Shown in pieces: positions 46,764 to 57,660 of a DNA stretch of 64,000 nucleotides. The stretch is from positions 37,181,229 to 37,245,228 of the forward strand of contig CM049314.1 of NCBI GenBank assembly GCA_026874595.1, in the 5' to 3' direction. Within the stretch, counting starts at the first letter, position 1, and the number at the start of each line of letters is the position of its first letter. Both the position numbers and the translations under genes were made by a program. The notes under the pieces were generated by a model that was not told the origin of the DNA, ran no database searches, and saw only the letters and a program-made list of their open reading frames with translations. Origin of the DNA: Sipunculus nudus (taxonomy: Eukaryota; Annelida; Sipuncula; Golfingiida; Sipunculidae).

Positions 46764-48589
46764 TTATACATACGTAAACAGCATAACTTTTCCCCAACAG
46801 GCAATCCACAAATATGGATAAACGAAGGCAATATCCCGGGAGCAGTGCAAACCGTCATTTTCGTTCAACAGATGCCGCACAAAATCCCCTTCAAAAGTGA
46901 ACTCGGATACTCTGTGTAGATCACTGTCCACCACGAGTATATGACCATTTGGTAACATCACTGATCCACGGATGCCAGAAAACTGACCATCCTGATCGCC
47001 GTCCCCTCCTACTGTCCTAATGAACACTCCATCATTTTTGTAAATTCGCAGCTCCTTTTTTTCATAGTCGGACAGAAGATACACCAAACCGGCAACTGGA
47101 TGAATAGCGATTGTCACACGGGTTACTTTTTCCACATGGATCTCTCCCTTGTTGAGACCCTGATGGTTGTATTTCCACAGCCCATAATCATTACCAACCA
47201 ATAAGACTTGTTCTTTGTCTACAGCCAAGTCATTTGCATTCCTCACACTCTGATTTAAAGTGATTGAGCTTTCAATATATCCCGAAATAGTTATCACTTT
47301 CTCGCCTTTCTCTGTTCCAATATATATATCTCCATCATATTGACATATTCCCCTGGTTCCGCCTCCTTTCTGTGTTGAATATCTTCCTATGACTTCACCT
47401 TTCTTATTTAGTTTTACACCATTATCATGTTTGTATTGCCCTAAATATGCTGAACCATCAGGTAATGCGGCGATATAACATAAACTATCGAATACGTCCC
47501 CTGTAGAGAGTTTATCAAGAGATAACACATTGTGTGGCTTGTCTTTCAGTGAGACGGAAGAACAAGGCAAAATGGAACCAAGGACACAACAGAACCCAAA
47601 GTGCCCCAGTGTATTTTCCGCTGCAGTGGAATACTCAGCTTCAATAGGCTCAGGAATTTCCACACGCGCAAGCTTCCCTTTCCTAATTCTTTCAATAGCT
47701 TGAGATGTTTTTGTAGTTGTGAAGAGAACTTGATTCATGATTTCTAGCTTTCCATATTTTGACAGGTTATTTATCTCGTTAAAACAATTAGTTGCTTGTG
47801 CAGAAGCCTCTTGTTGTTCTTCTAATGCTGACATCACAGCCCTCTGATAGTTATCGTCACGTTTGTCCAAAAAAATTCTGATAGACTGTAGCATTTTCTT
47901 CCTATACTCCTCTAATTTATTTTCTGTTTCCTTTCTTACTTGTCTTTGATGAACCAACGATGAATCAATTATTTTATTCATCCGCTTTTCTAGGTCGCCT
48001 GTTCCCTCCAGTAGCTCATACTTGGATTGTTGCATATTACCAATAGCTTTCTCCTGGGCGTCCTCAATGTCACATGTGTCGTGATCATTATGATAACCGG
48101 ACACTACACACTCGAAGCGCAGGCCTGAGCGACAGGTCAAGCATGCATGAGAGTATTCTCGAATGTGTATTCTGCATAGACCATCTACGATCACGTGTCC
48201 TGAAAAGGTCGGCTTGGTGTTATGTGCGGCCGCGCATGACTGGCAAAGACGAAATTCACATTCATTGCATCGAGCCACTGCACTATTTTCTTGCCTTTAA
48301 ATCCACACAATGTACACAGATACATATCTTTAAAAGTCGTCATTGCCTTTCTAAAAGTCGCCGATCCTGTATCAATTGGGAGGTCTTTTATTCCGTTTCC
48401 AAGAAGCTGCGTAGTATCCATGCATACAGGACATTAAATAGTATCTTTAACGCTAATCCAGGATGTCTTGGACAGGCACTCTTCACAGAACGAATGTTTG
48501 CATGGTAACTGACGGGGGTTCTTGTCTACCTTATCCAGTCCGCAAATCAAACAGTCTACCAGGAGATTAAGCCTTGAAACAGTCGCCAT
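46764..48589 (-). pseudogene. TRIM-type RING / B-box / coiled coil / NHL-like protein, disrupted
   Basis: An intronless gene on the minus strand begins MATVSRLNLLVDCLICG at 48589. RING residues include CLIC, LPCKHSFCEEC and CPVC, but a TAA at 48436-48434 interrupts the domain before CPVC. After LCTLCGF the frame shifts near 48290-48300, then continues as ENSAVARCNECEFRLCQSC (B-box 1), a second B-box (CRIHIREYSHACLTC, ending HNDHDTCD), a coiled coil over about 120 residues and a C-terminal beta-propeller with ALPDGSAYLGQ, GGTRGICQYDGDIYIGTEKG, MLPNGHILVVDSDLHRVSEF and VYPYLWIACWG. Such TRIM proteins act as E3 ligases and are expanded in molluscs. Two lesions in an otherwise open 1.8-kb frame suggest recent loss, or assembly error. 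Confidence 0.85.
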
Positions 48590-48599
48590 TCTTTCCTGA

Positions 48600-49133
48600 A
48601 ATAAAGACATATAACTTAACTGACACTTAAATGCCTTAGAAAATCGTCAGTATCCCTGTACCTAATGCACGGATCAACAACTTTGGCTTGATATGTTTTT
48701 CTTGTAATGTTTCATTTTGGATTACCGATAGTTTTTTTTTATGTATTACGCTTTTTTATTTTCAGACTGTGAAAATGTGTGTGTGTGGGTTTTTGTTTTT
48801 CTCCTGTTATTTGTTTACTTTTATCTGCCCACTAATGGAAATCATAACAGATTTTAAGATATGCATTCATGTATCCTTTTGAAACTTGGTATGCTTAGTG
48901 ATCATGGCTAATTTAACAATTCATTTGATGATGGTGCTACTTTTAGGTTTTAAATCTTTAAAATTTTTATTTATATGTTTACAATTTTAGCTAAAGCAAA
49001 CACTTGAATCATCCTAAAACTTTGTATGAGAGTTCACAAAAAATATATAATTTTTTAAATGTATTTTTATTGTTTTCAGTCTGTAAAATTATATACCAAT
49101 CGTGCCATCTTTCCAACAGTTGATTCAATGACT
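48600..49133. other. AT-rich non-coding stretch
   Basis: No gene, exon or repeat is recognised between the TRIM-like pseudogene and the Ngaro-type element. Confidence 0.55.
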
Positions 49134-49214
49134 AGCGTCAGCCCAAACCCCTTAGCAGGTAGCGCCATCTGTTGGCTGTATAGCCAACGATGGCCAGTCA
49201 GTGTATTCCCAGTG
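49134..49214 (+). repeat. Ngaro split repeat A1
   Basis: It starts AGCGTCAGCCCAAACCCCTT and contains the perfect inverted repeat GTTGGCT-GTAT-AGCCAAC. It matches A2 at 52603-52683 with about eight differences. Confidence 0.9.
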
Positions 49215-49239
49215 GTCATCGCGGGAACATGGCTTTTGC

Positions 49240-49880
49240 TTTCAATGGATGATGAATAAATTAGACAGAGCAGAATTTGAACGATTCCTGTAGGACTATG
49301 ATTACAGGCTAGGGAAATCGAAGAAACAAATGCGGACATACTTGCAAAGCTAAGTATTTTGACAAGCCAGTTGAAGTCACTTGAAAATTAGCAAACCCAT
49401 GATACCCATGAGGCAACAAATATGGCTAATATCGCCCACGATCACCGTCACAGGTATGACGCACCCATTACCTCAACCAATAATTCTGACTTTCCTGCTG
49501 CTGGGGATCAACAGATTGAATCGAGAGTTAAACATAGTGCTTTCACAGCTCCAGTCACTGAAGACGTCCAATCTGAGTATAAACTGAAGACGATCAATCT
49601 GAGTATAAATCTATTGCTGATTCTGTGCAGAGAGTCCATCTATCGCCTGACTGTATTTTGCCAAAGGGAACCCAAGGAGTAACTAAAGAGACCCGCACCG
49701 CTCACGCCATCACGACTAACAGTGCAAAATATGCAAAGACCACATTAAGAATGCTGATTTCCCTGTTTGGTCATACTAACAGTCACACTGAGGTTGAATT
49801 GCACGCAACAGCTAATCGGCAGTTCTACAGGAAACAACGATCAGAAAGCAAAAACATAAATGATCAGAATTTGTGAGGGC
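49240..49880 (+). pseudogene. possible gag-like remnant of the Ngaro element
   Basis: Broken frames begin near 49246 (MMNKLDRAEFERFL, then a stop) and continue to about 49876 with frame changes. The position between A1 and the reverse transcriptase is where gag sits in these elements. There is no domain I can name, so this rests on context. Confidence 0.5.
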
Positions 49881-50289
49881 CAGAATAATGCCTACCAGTG
49901 TATAATTTAATGGGGTGAGCCTAGCGCCCCCAAATGAGACAGAAAGTACATCGCATGTTTGTTTATGTGGATTGGATCCTGCTTGATCCTAGATTAACAT
50001 TAGACATTTTTGTTTACAAACCAATATTTTCAATATTGTTTACTTTGATAAAATGTTCATTGGGAACCATATTTCACCATGGTATTCAGCTTTTTGCTTT
50101 GATTTAGAATATTAAGAGGTTCCTTGACTGTATTAATGCATTGCTTGGACTTGAACATTTATTGCACATGTTGCTTTAAATACATTTAACACGGCTTGTC
50201 ATGGTAACATGATATTATTCTCAGATGTATGCATGGAAACGTATTGGCGCTTTAACTCATAATATAAATTTGGTAAAGAATGGTGTACC

Positions 50290-50980
50290 TATTGAACTAT
50301 CAAAATATCAGAGCAGATTCATTTGCAGAATCCTCAGTTCTCAGCTACTCAGTGTGCATTTTTAGATAAGGAAATTAGTCGTTTATGGTTACTAGATGCA
50401 ATTGAGCCATGCTTCTACAGGCAAAAGTGTGTTAGCCCCATTAACGTTCTCCCTAAGAAACAGAATAAGTTCCGTCTGGTTTGCGGTTTCTTAACCAAGC
50501 TTGTGATACGCCTAAATGTGCTTATGAAGACATACGTACTGTAAAATCATTAATACAGAGAGATGGTGATTTAGCCACAGTTGATTTAAAGGTTTGGTTT
50601 CTGCATGTGCCTGTGAAGCAAGAGCATCATAACTTCCTGAGATTTTAATGGAAGGATATTATTACAGATATAAGAATTCGCCTGTTAGGCCCGTATTATT
50701 TTTGTAAAATTTTTAGACCTATTTGAGGTCATTGGGTTTAAGGATTGTATTATTTGTTGATGACTTCATCCTTATGAGCAGACCTGTTTGTTTCACAGAC
50801 AATTTAGATCAACTGATTCAAACATTATCGGAATTAGGATTAACAGTAAATTTACAAAAATCGTCGCTTATGCCAAAGAAAGATGTGAAATACTTGGGGA
50901 ACATAATCAGGTCGCATGGAAAATCAGGTTTCCCAGAAATATTAATCACAGGAGATAGAATCCGCAAGCTTCGGTGCTAG
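50290..50980 (+). pseudogene. Ngaro/DIRS reverse transcriptase, broken
   Basis: Pieces in different frames read SPINVLPKKQNKFRLVCGF, then YEDIRTVKSLIQRDGDLATV with DLKVWFLHVPVKQEHHNFLR, then RSLGLRIVLFVDDFILMS with the catalytic FVDD, and LGLTVNLQKSSLMPKKDVKY followed by LGNII. The order and wording fit the reverse transcriptase of tyrosine-recombinase retroelements. The segment before FVDD is shortened, and stops at 50542-50544 and 50646-50648 break the frame. Confidence 0.88.
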
Positions 50981-51052
50981 ATCCGCCAAGCATTATCAGC
51001 CCCTTCAGTTATTGCAAGACGGCTTGCATCCATTTCTTGCCAATGTGTTGCA

Positions 51053-51775
51053 ATGGCACAAGTGATCATGCCAGCAAAACTGCTGTGCAGGGGCTCATAC
51101 CGCCTACTACGTGAAAGAGAGACTTGGGAATCCCTGCTGCATCTTAGTCAAGCGGTTCAACAGAAGCTGCAGTGGTGGCTGAGTTACGTCTCAGAATGGA
51201 ACGTCTGTCCTGTACAAGTACGACCCGTACAGATGCAACTCGTAACCGATGCCTCCTATTTGGCATGGGGTGCCACCTTAGGGGAGAGGCATGCTTCCGG
51301 ACAATGGACTCGTCGCATGGCTCAACAGTCTTCCAATTATCGAGAACTGATGGAAAATCTGATTGGTCTGCAAACATTCCGAGATATTATACAGGACAAA
51401 TCCAATCAGAACATACATATACAGGCTGCTCATATAAAGGGATCGGCGAACGAGGAGGCGGATCGGTTATCAAGAATGGTGGACAGTTACAATTGGCAAC
51501 TGCATCCAAAATTGTTTCAACTTATATATCGTATTTTCGGCCCCTATTCCGTCGACAAGTTTGCAAGTGTGAAAAAACACTCAGCTGCCAAGGTTCAATT
51601 CACGCTTCTGGGAGCCTCGACAGAAGGCATAGATGCTCTGTCACAACAGAATTGGGGAGAGGAAATGAACTTTGTAAATGTTCCATTCCGGTTAATCCCC
51701 CAGGTGCTGATTGTCATACGCGATCAGAGAGCAGAAACAACTATCATTGCCCCGAGGTTGCCCTGTCAGTTCTGA
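51053..51775 (+). pseudogene. Ngaro/DIRS RNase H domain and downstream region
   Basis: This open 240-residue piece has LVTDASYLAWGATLGERHAS, then GQWTRRMAQQSSNYREL, IQAAHIKGSANEEADRLSRM and FGPYSVDKFAS. The VTDAS, E-L-M-x2 and AHIKG..N..AD.LSR motifs are the RNase H signature of this group, and the VDxFAS motif follows it in DIRS/Ngaro proteins. It is one frame of a longer, broken polyprotein. Confidence 0.88.
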
Positions 51776-51899
51776 TACAAAAGTTTACAGAACATGGCCA
51801 TTGCTATGCCGTTAAAGATACCGAACAGTACCAGAGCGATTAGGTTTGTTGGTGCCAGACCAGAACCGTGGAAAAATCGACACTGGCGAATATATGAGG

Positions 51900-52491
51900 C
51901 CAACGAATGAGGACCAATTTAAGATCTGAGGTTAAAAACAATTGCTCTGCTTGCGCTATCCATAATGGTTAGACCCTCCGACATTGCCACGGAAGCCAAA
52001 GTTTACGATCCAGAGAGCGGACAAGTCGTGCCGATTGTATTCAGCACAGTTCAAATTACCTTTCTACCAAATGGAGCTGCCGTTATACGCATAAATTGGT
52101 TCGAAAAATGATACATCACGGAGTGGTTTTAAAGACTTTACCGCTGCACGCTGACCCAAAACTGAACCTTGTCACCGCAATTAAATGGTTCATACAACGC
52201 TCGGAGGATATCCGTCCGAAGGATATGTATCCCGTTTTCCTGTCGTTGAGGGCGCCTTACAAGGCTATATCGTCTTCAACAATAGCAGGTATTTTTGATG
52301 GATTGGCCTAAAAGAGATTTTCCGCTAAATCTTTTAGGCCTACAGGTGCCACATCAGACATCGAGACTGGAACAGACCCAGCCATTGTTTTGAAACTTGG
52401 GCGATGGAAAACCAGAGAAGTGTTTTACGAACACTATATACACTCTCAGACACCTTTTGATTACTGCGAAAATCTTTCAAATCAAGCATAA
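51900..52491 (+). pseudogene. Ngaro/DIRS tyrosine recombinase, broken
   Basis: Pieces include MVRPSDIATEA near 51966, HADPKLNLVTAIKWFIQRSE at 52140-52200, VFLSLRAPYKAISSSTIAGI at 52230-52300, a stop at 52309-52311, and SAKSFRPTGATSDIETGTDP, LKLGRWKTREVFYEHYIHSQ to 52491. SFRPTGAT corresponds to the H-x-x-R box and EHY carries the likely catalytic tyrosine. The enzyme integrates the circular DNA in active relatives. Stops and frameshifts make it inactive. Confidence 0.88.
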
Positions 52492-52518
52492 GGTTTATAT
52501 ATATTCTCTCTCTACTGA

Positions 52519-52602
52519 GGCATTCTTCATTTATTTTTAATTAAACCTGTTACACTTCACTCTGCGTTCAGTGTTTGGTGCTCACATCAGTTTATGAAAA
52601 CA
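52519..52602 (+). repeat. Ngaro split repeat B1
   Basis: It contains TTAATTAAACCTGTTACACT and TTCACTCTGCGTTCAGTGTT, then TGGTGCTCACATCAG, and matches B2 at 52780-52861 closely. It directly adjoins A2. Confidence 0.9.
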
Positions 52603-52683
52603 AGCGTCAGCCCAAACCCCTTAGAAGGTAGCAACATCTGTTGGCTGTATAGCCAACGTTGGCCAGTTAGTCTACTCCCAGTG
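52603..52683 (+). repeat. Ngaro split repeat A2
   Basis: It matches A1 from AGCGTCAGCCCAAACCCCTT through the hairpin GTTGGCTGTATAGCCAAC to CCCAGTG. About 95 bases of other sequence separate it from B2. Confidence 0.9.
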
Positions 52684-52779
52684 TGGGCGTAATTTCAGGT
52701 AAGTTTGGGAGATGATAAGTGAGGTTACATACTGTGATTATGTACTATGTATTGCGATGTCACTGGGTGTACAGCCTAA

Positions 52780-52861
52780 GGCATTCTTTATATATTTTTA
52801 ATTAAACCTATTACACTTCACTCTGCGTTCAGTGTTTGGTGCTGACATCTGGTTATGAAAA
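52780..52861 (+). repeat. Ngaro split repeat B2
   Basis: It matches B1 through 'ttacacttcactctgcgttc' and closes the element on the right. Confidence 0.9.
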
Positions 52862-53485
52862 TGGTAGTTTAATCTGCAATACTTATGTCGTAGTTTTAGC
52901 AGAGCAATCATATGAATAAAGCATATAATCATATAATATGAAATATTATAATATTATTATTATTTATTGGGTAGCCCTGCAATCGCTACATTATAATTGA
53001 AATGCCTGCAAAAACATCAGTTTGCTAATATCTCCCTTACAGAAATTTGGCTTGCATGTTGACCTTTGCATTATTCATATTATGGACTAGTGACATCATT
53101 GTCATTTTCTGGTACATTAATAGTAATTTAGGATAATGAAGTAGCAGTATCCATGCCGGGTATTAGCGCAGTAGTCATAATATTTGCCTTGGATCACCAA
53201 ATATTGGCCTCATATATCAGTTATAATAATAGTCTCATACAACTCTACATTCTGCCTTCCGACTTTGGGCGTGTTGATTCCTGTAGCCTTAACCAAGTCC
53301 CTCCAAACGTAGTTTCACCACAACCCCCTGTGTGCAGTCATCTGCTGTTTACTGGAAAGGATTCCATTAGGACTAAGTATTGCTAAGTTATAGTTACAAG
53401 GTTTGAATTGTTGTTTACCTCGGCTACTAGGTCTGAGCGAAAGGGCAAGTTGTAGATAAAGCAGTCCTCATAAAGAAATATGTTA

Positions 53486-53574
53486 CGTACCAAATTTCGT
53501 GTGCTGGAGAACAAGTCAAGGCTGAGACAAGGCTATTATGTGGTAAAATATCAATATTAGGCGACACAGGAAAC
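53486..53574 (+). repeat. diverged direct repeat, copy 1 (partner at 54490-54583)
   Basis: It shares 'tttcgtgtgctggagaacaa' and 'ttaggcgacacaggaaac' with the partner, about 1.0 kb apart. Nature unknown. Confidence 0.6.
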
Positions 53575-54489
53575 GTTGTTAAGTGTATGCTACAAATTGT
53601 CTGTAGTCCGGAATCAGGCCATACATTTTGACAAAGCCTGACCCATTTACATAATTAGTTCAGATTGACACAGATACCGTAACCTATCATATGGGACATG
53701 ACCTGTGTTTGGTGTATTGTGTTTGTTGCGAGTAATAACCTATTCTCTGCTTAAATAATTTACATATATTTGGTGTTAGAATAGTTTTACCTTCCAACTG
53801 AAACCTATTCATTTTGATGGCATTGCGTGAACCTTTTTATACTGAGGTAGCCTATTTATTTCAGATAAAAAAAAGCAACTGAACAATATACACACATACC
53901 TTTGTGCAAAAATTAAACCAATAACGTGCAGTTTTAACTGGTATCACGTTTGTTATATCGGAGTAAATGTCGGAACATATAACCAAGTGGAACTCTTGGT
54001 AACTCTTTCAAATGAGCGATTATCATGAATAAAATTCAGGTTTAACGGATTCCTGCATCCATGGAATGTATTCTATGGTCTTTACGCAAAAGCAATGTAT
54101 ATGTTCATAAACTTTCGATATTAAGATTCTTCTTTTTCATGTATGCTTTATTCATACAGAAAAAACGAGTATTTTAATGTGTTGAACTTCCTTGTGCGCT
54201 ATAAAATATAAACCGAACATGCTGATATGAAACCCCAACATATCGGAGTGAAGTCTTATAATAAATGTCTAATCCCGCAAACATATTTATATTTTTACTT
54301 TACTCTCGCGTGAAAAATCACAATATATTCAGACTTATCTTCAAAGTGCATTTATACCTGTAAGCTGGACAGATTATACATCGCTTAATATTCAGGTTAA
54401 TACAGAAAAAAAAAATGATTGGCTGTATGAGAATAATTTTGAAGAATTTTAAATCTCCAGAGCTTCGAAGAGATTAACATATAGAAAAA

Positions 54490-54583
54490 CGTACGAGTAG
54501 GATTTCGTGTGTTGAAGAACAAATTAAGCTCGAGCAAGGCTGTTATAATATAGTGTAATATTTATATTAGGTGACACAGGAAA
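54490..54583 (+). repeat. diverged direct repeat, copy 2
   Basis: Partner of 53486-53574, with 'tttcgtgtgttgaagaacaa' and 'ttaggtgacacaggaaat'. Confidence 0.6.
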
Positions 54584-55982
54584 TATGGGTAAATGTTGTT
54601 AGCATTCTACAAAATGACACAACGTAACTTTAGGAGAAACATCATCCTCTGGAGCTTGCTTATCACACTTACCTATCAACCGAATCCTGAAGGTTTGTCC
54701 AATATATGCGTAATCCGTGTTGATGAGATTTTGCTTGACTGCTACTGTCAAGGTTAGCTCGCGTTTAAATTATAACTGCATACACAGTCGCGATAATGCT
54801 ATCGCACTATTCTGTTGGGCTCCCTAGGCCCCACTGACCAAATTATGCAACTGGGTCGCCTTTTACAAAACGCACATAAGCTTTAGGGAGACCACATTGT
54901 TGATATTGACACAACCTGACTTCGCACTCGATGGCACGGCAATATTAGCAGTATAGCTATTGGAGAGATAAATTGAATATAGGTATGAATTAATTATATA
55001 AGATATTCAATGCCGCTTTCCTTATTTAGCTCAGCTTACTAAGTCAATACTCTGCTATTGCAATGATTTTTTTGTCATTAGAATGAGATGTAAATGTTAA
55101 TTTTGAAACAAGAATTAAAGACAAAATTGCCTCTACAGGCTACTCCGTGCAAACAGTATTTTAAAAGCTAAATCGTTATACCATTATTAACATTTTAATT
55201 TGCGAGGCAAACAATTTGCATTTAATCACAGAATAATAATTATCCCCCATAAATTTTTTTATATATGCTCTCGTAACAATGTATTAAAACAAACGGTCGT
55301 TACTCTTAACAAAAAATACCACTAATTTTAGTGAAATTTTACTGAAATCTGATACCAATAAGCCATAATGGAACATGTCTCAAAGCGGTATACATAAGTA
55401 TGAAGATATATGTGGATCTGAAACTTAATTATAGCTGGTTATTGTAATCCTGTCATCGAAACATCTGGCGTAGCAAACCGCTCACACATGCTTTCCAATA
55501 ACATGTCATGATGTATACACTAAATATTGATTGACTAACATACAAGGGAAGTATAATAGTTTTCACAGGAAGAGGTAATACATACAGATGGAACACTGAA
55601 CAGTTAGGTATTAAGTCCCACGCCAGGTATTTTATAGCTGATTTAAACCGTTATTTGCTATTGTTACCAGGAACGGCAGTTTTTACGAAAGTTTAAAGGA
55701 ATTCTATTATTATAGAAGTAATAGTTATTCAGGATTTTCCTGCGAAGATTTTTTTTATTGCCGAGTATTTTATTCATTCCTTACCTTGCGCTCATCTTAA
55801 TATTGATTTAAGTTAAATGTCAACCAATCAGCTTGAAACACACCTGAAGCTGCTGTAGGATCATGAATTGAATACAAATTGGTCTATCAGTTTTATTTAA
55901 TTAGAAGAAACACAGACGGCATGAATCGCAGGAGCATATATTTAGCATTTTGGTCGACTCTGGGCACTTGTAAATTTGCCTG

Positions 55983-56033
<51 letters not shown>

Positions 56034-57660
56034 AACTACAAAGACTGGCAGACTTTGCAATACTTGGCTTTTGAGTGAATTTGTATCTGACTATGGCATG
56101 TGTATCAAATGTAAAACGTCCAAGCTGTCACAGTAAATATGTTGAAGACTGGCTTATCTTGTCAGCAGTCCTGAAGGTGTGTTCGAAAATAGTGAATAAA
56201 ACAACTACATATTCATTGTGAAATCACGTTATATTGTGTACACCAAGAGCGTTTACATATGGCTGTAGGTGCATTTACAATTATTTCCCATGCATATTCC
56301 TTTTTTGCGCACCAGCATATTCAGGTGCTCGGTATGTTCTATAAAAAGTGGAGGCTGAATTTTGTAAACTGACAAATGATGATTTGTCAGTTCTACAGTT
56401 TTATAGGTATAACTTGATATAGTGCGGATCGTGTTTCAAAAGAAAACAATGGGCATATCAATATATTACCGTGAATTGAAATAAAATTAAACGTAGACCA
56501 GAAATATATATTTCCTGATTTTTGTTTGCGCATACCGACTAAATACTTCAATAAAAATGTATTCATCAGGGTAAAAATTGGACTATCAAAGTAAGAATTT
56601 CAGGGTTTACCATATTCAGTTGTCCGCACAGTAATATTTTCCTTTAAATTCGAAGGATAAAAAAATACTCCCCTACAGGTTAACTTCTCAAATGCGTCAA
56701 TTTATTTTTGTTATTTGTGGTTATTTGTGTCATAATCTTCATAAAAATCTAAATATCCATATGGATATGTGGTGATACCGTTATAAACCATCAGGACAAT
56801 AAGTGCTTTCAGAAGAAGAACATATTTGTATCTCATCCTCTTTACACACATCTACCTAGTTTCTCTCCATTTTATAACCGATTATTGTAGTTTCTATGAT
56901 ACAACTCAAAATAAAACCTGAAACTTTGAAGTTATGTTGCTCTTCCTAGTGCCTTAACATCAATGAACTTTTTATTTCCTCAAAATATTGAGACTTCAGA
57001 GACAGAGACACCATGCGTGACTGTGTTCTTAGAAGACACCGGACAAAATTGACTCAAACATAATTATGTATCGTCTGCAGATATGTCATAAACAAGGCTT
57101 TCACCCACGCTAATGTGAATGCTGTACCGTGCTTTATTTAGCAAAATATTGCTTGAAGCAGGCATTTCATATATTAATGCTTGGGAACCTATCAAGTTTC
57201 TGGTGCCTGTGCCCTTTTTAATACGGCAGGTGAACATTTTATAGCCTATTATGTGCAGTTCTCACTCTCTGTATATTTCATCCCGATTACATAATGTGGA
57301 AGGTTTTGCTGTTAATGTTAATTGGGACTCTGTATATTCAAGTGCCAGAACTGAGGTATACCTTAGCTGAGTTTTCGGTACTTACACAATGACTATAATT
57401 GTTTAGCCTTGATTACACGGAACTCCATTCAGTCTAATTGCACTTTCATGCACCTCCCGTGTACACCTTTCTTTAATTATATCTTTTGTGACACTGCAAG
57501 TTAATCTTGATTGGTTAACTCATTGTGATGGAAATTTCCTGAAAGACATGCTATGGGTTGAAAGTAAGAAACTGGGGGACAAGTCCTGTGCATGGGGCTT
57601 GGCAGCTCCATTGCTGTAGTTATGATAAAGGTGCTTTATACTGCAACCAAGAGACGTGCA

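Larger units (their letters stand above)
49134..52861 (+). mobile_element. Ngaro/DIRS-type tyrosine-recombinase retrotransposon, about 3.7 kb, decayed
   Basis: The element has split direct repeats in the order A1 (49134-49214), coding region, B1 (52519-52602), A2 (52603-52683), B2 (52780-52861), as in Ngaro and related tyrosine-recombinase retroelements. Between them are a broken gag-like region, reverse transcriptase, RNase H and a tyrosine recombinase, in that order. Such elements integrate through a circular intermediate and leave no target duplication, and none is seen. Several stops and frameshifts make this copy inactive. It lies 0.5 kb upstream, relative to the minus strand, of the TRIM-like gene's start. 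Confidence 0.9.
52870..57660. other. AT-rich non-coding stretch with a diverged repeat pair
   Basis: No gene is recognised. A pair of related blocks at 53486-53574 and 54490-54583 shares 'tttcgtgtg..g.agaacaa', 'caaggct.ttat' and 'atattaggygacacaggaaa'. A TA microsatellite lies at 55984-56031. Confidence 0.5.
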
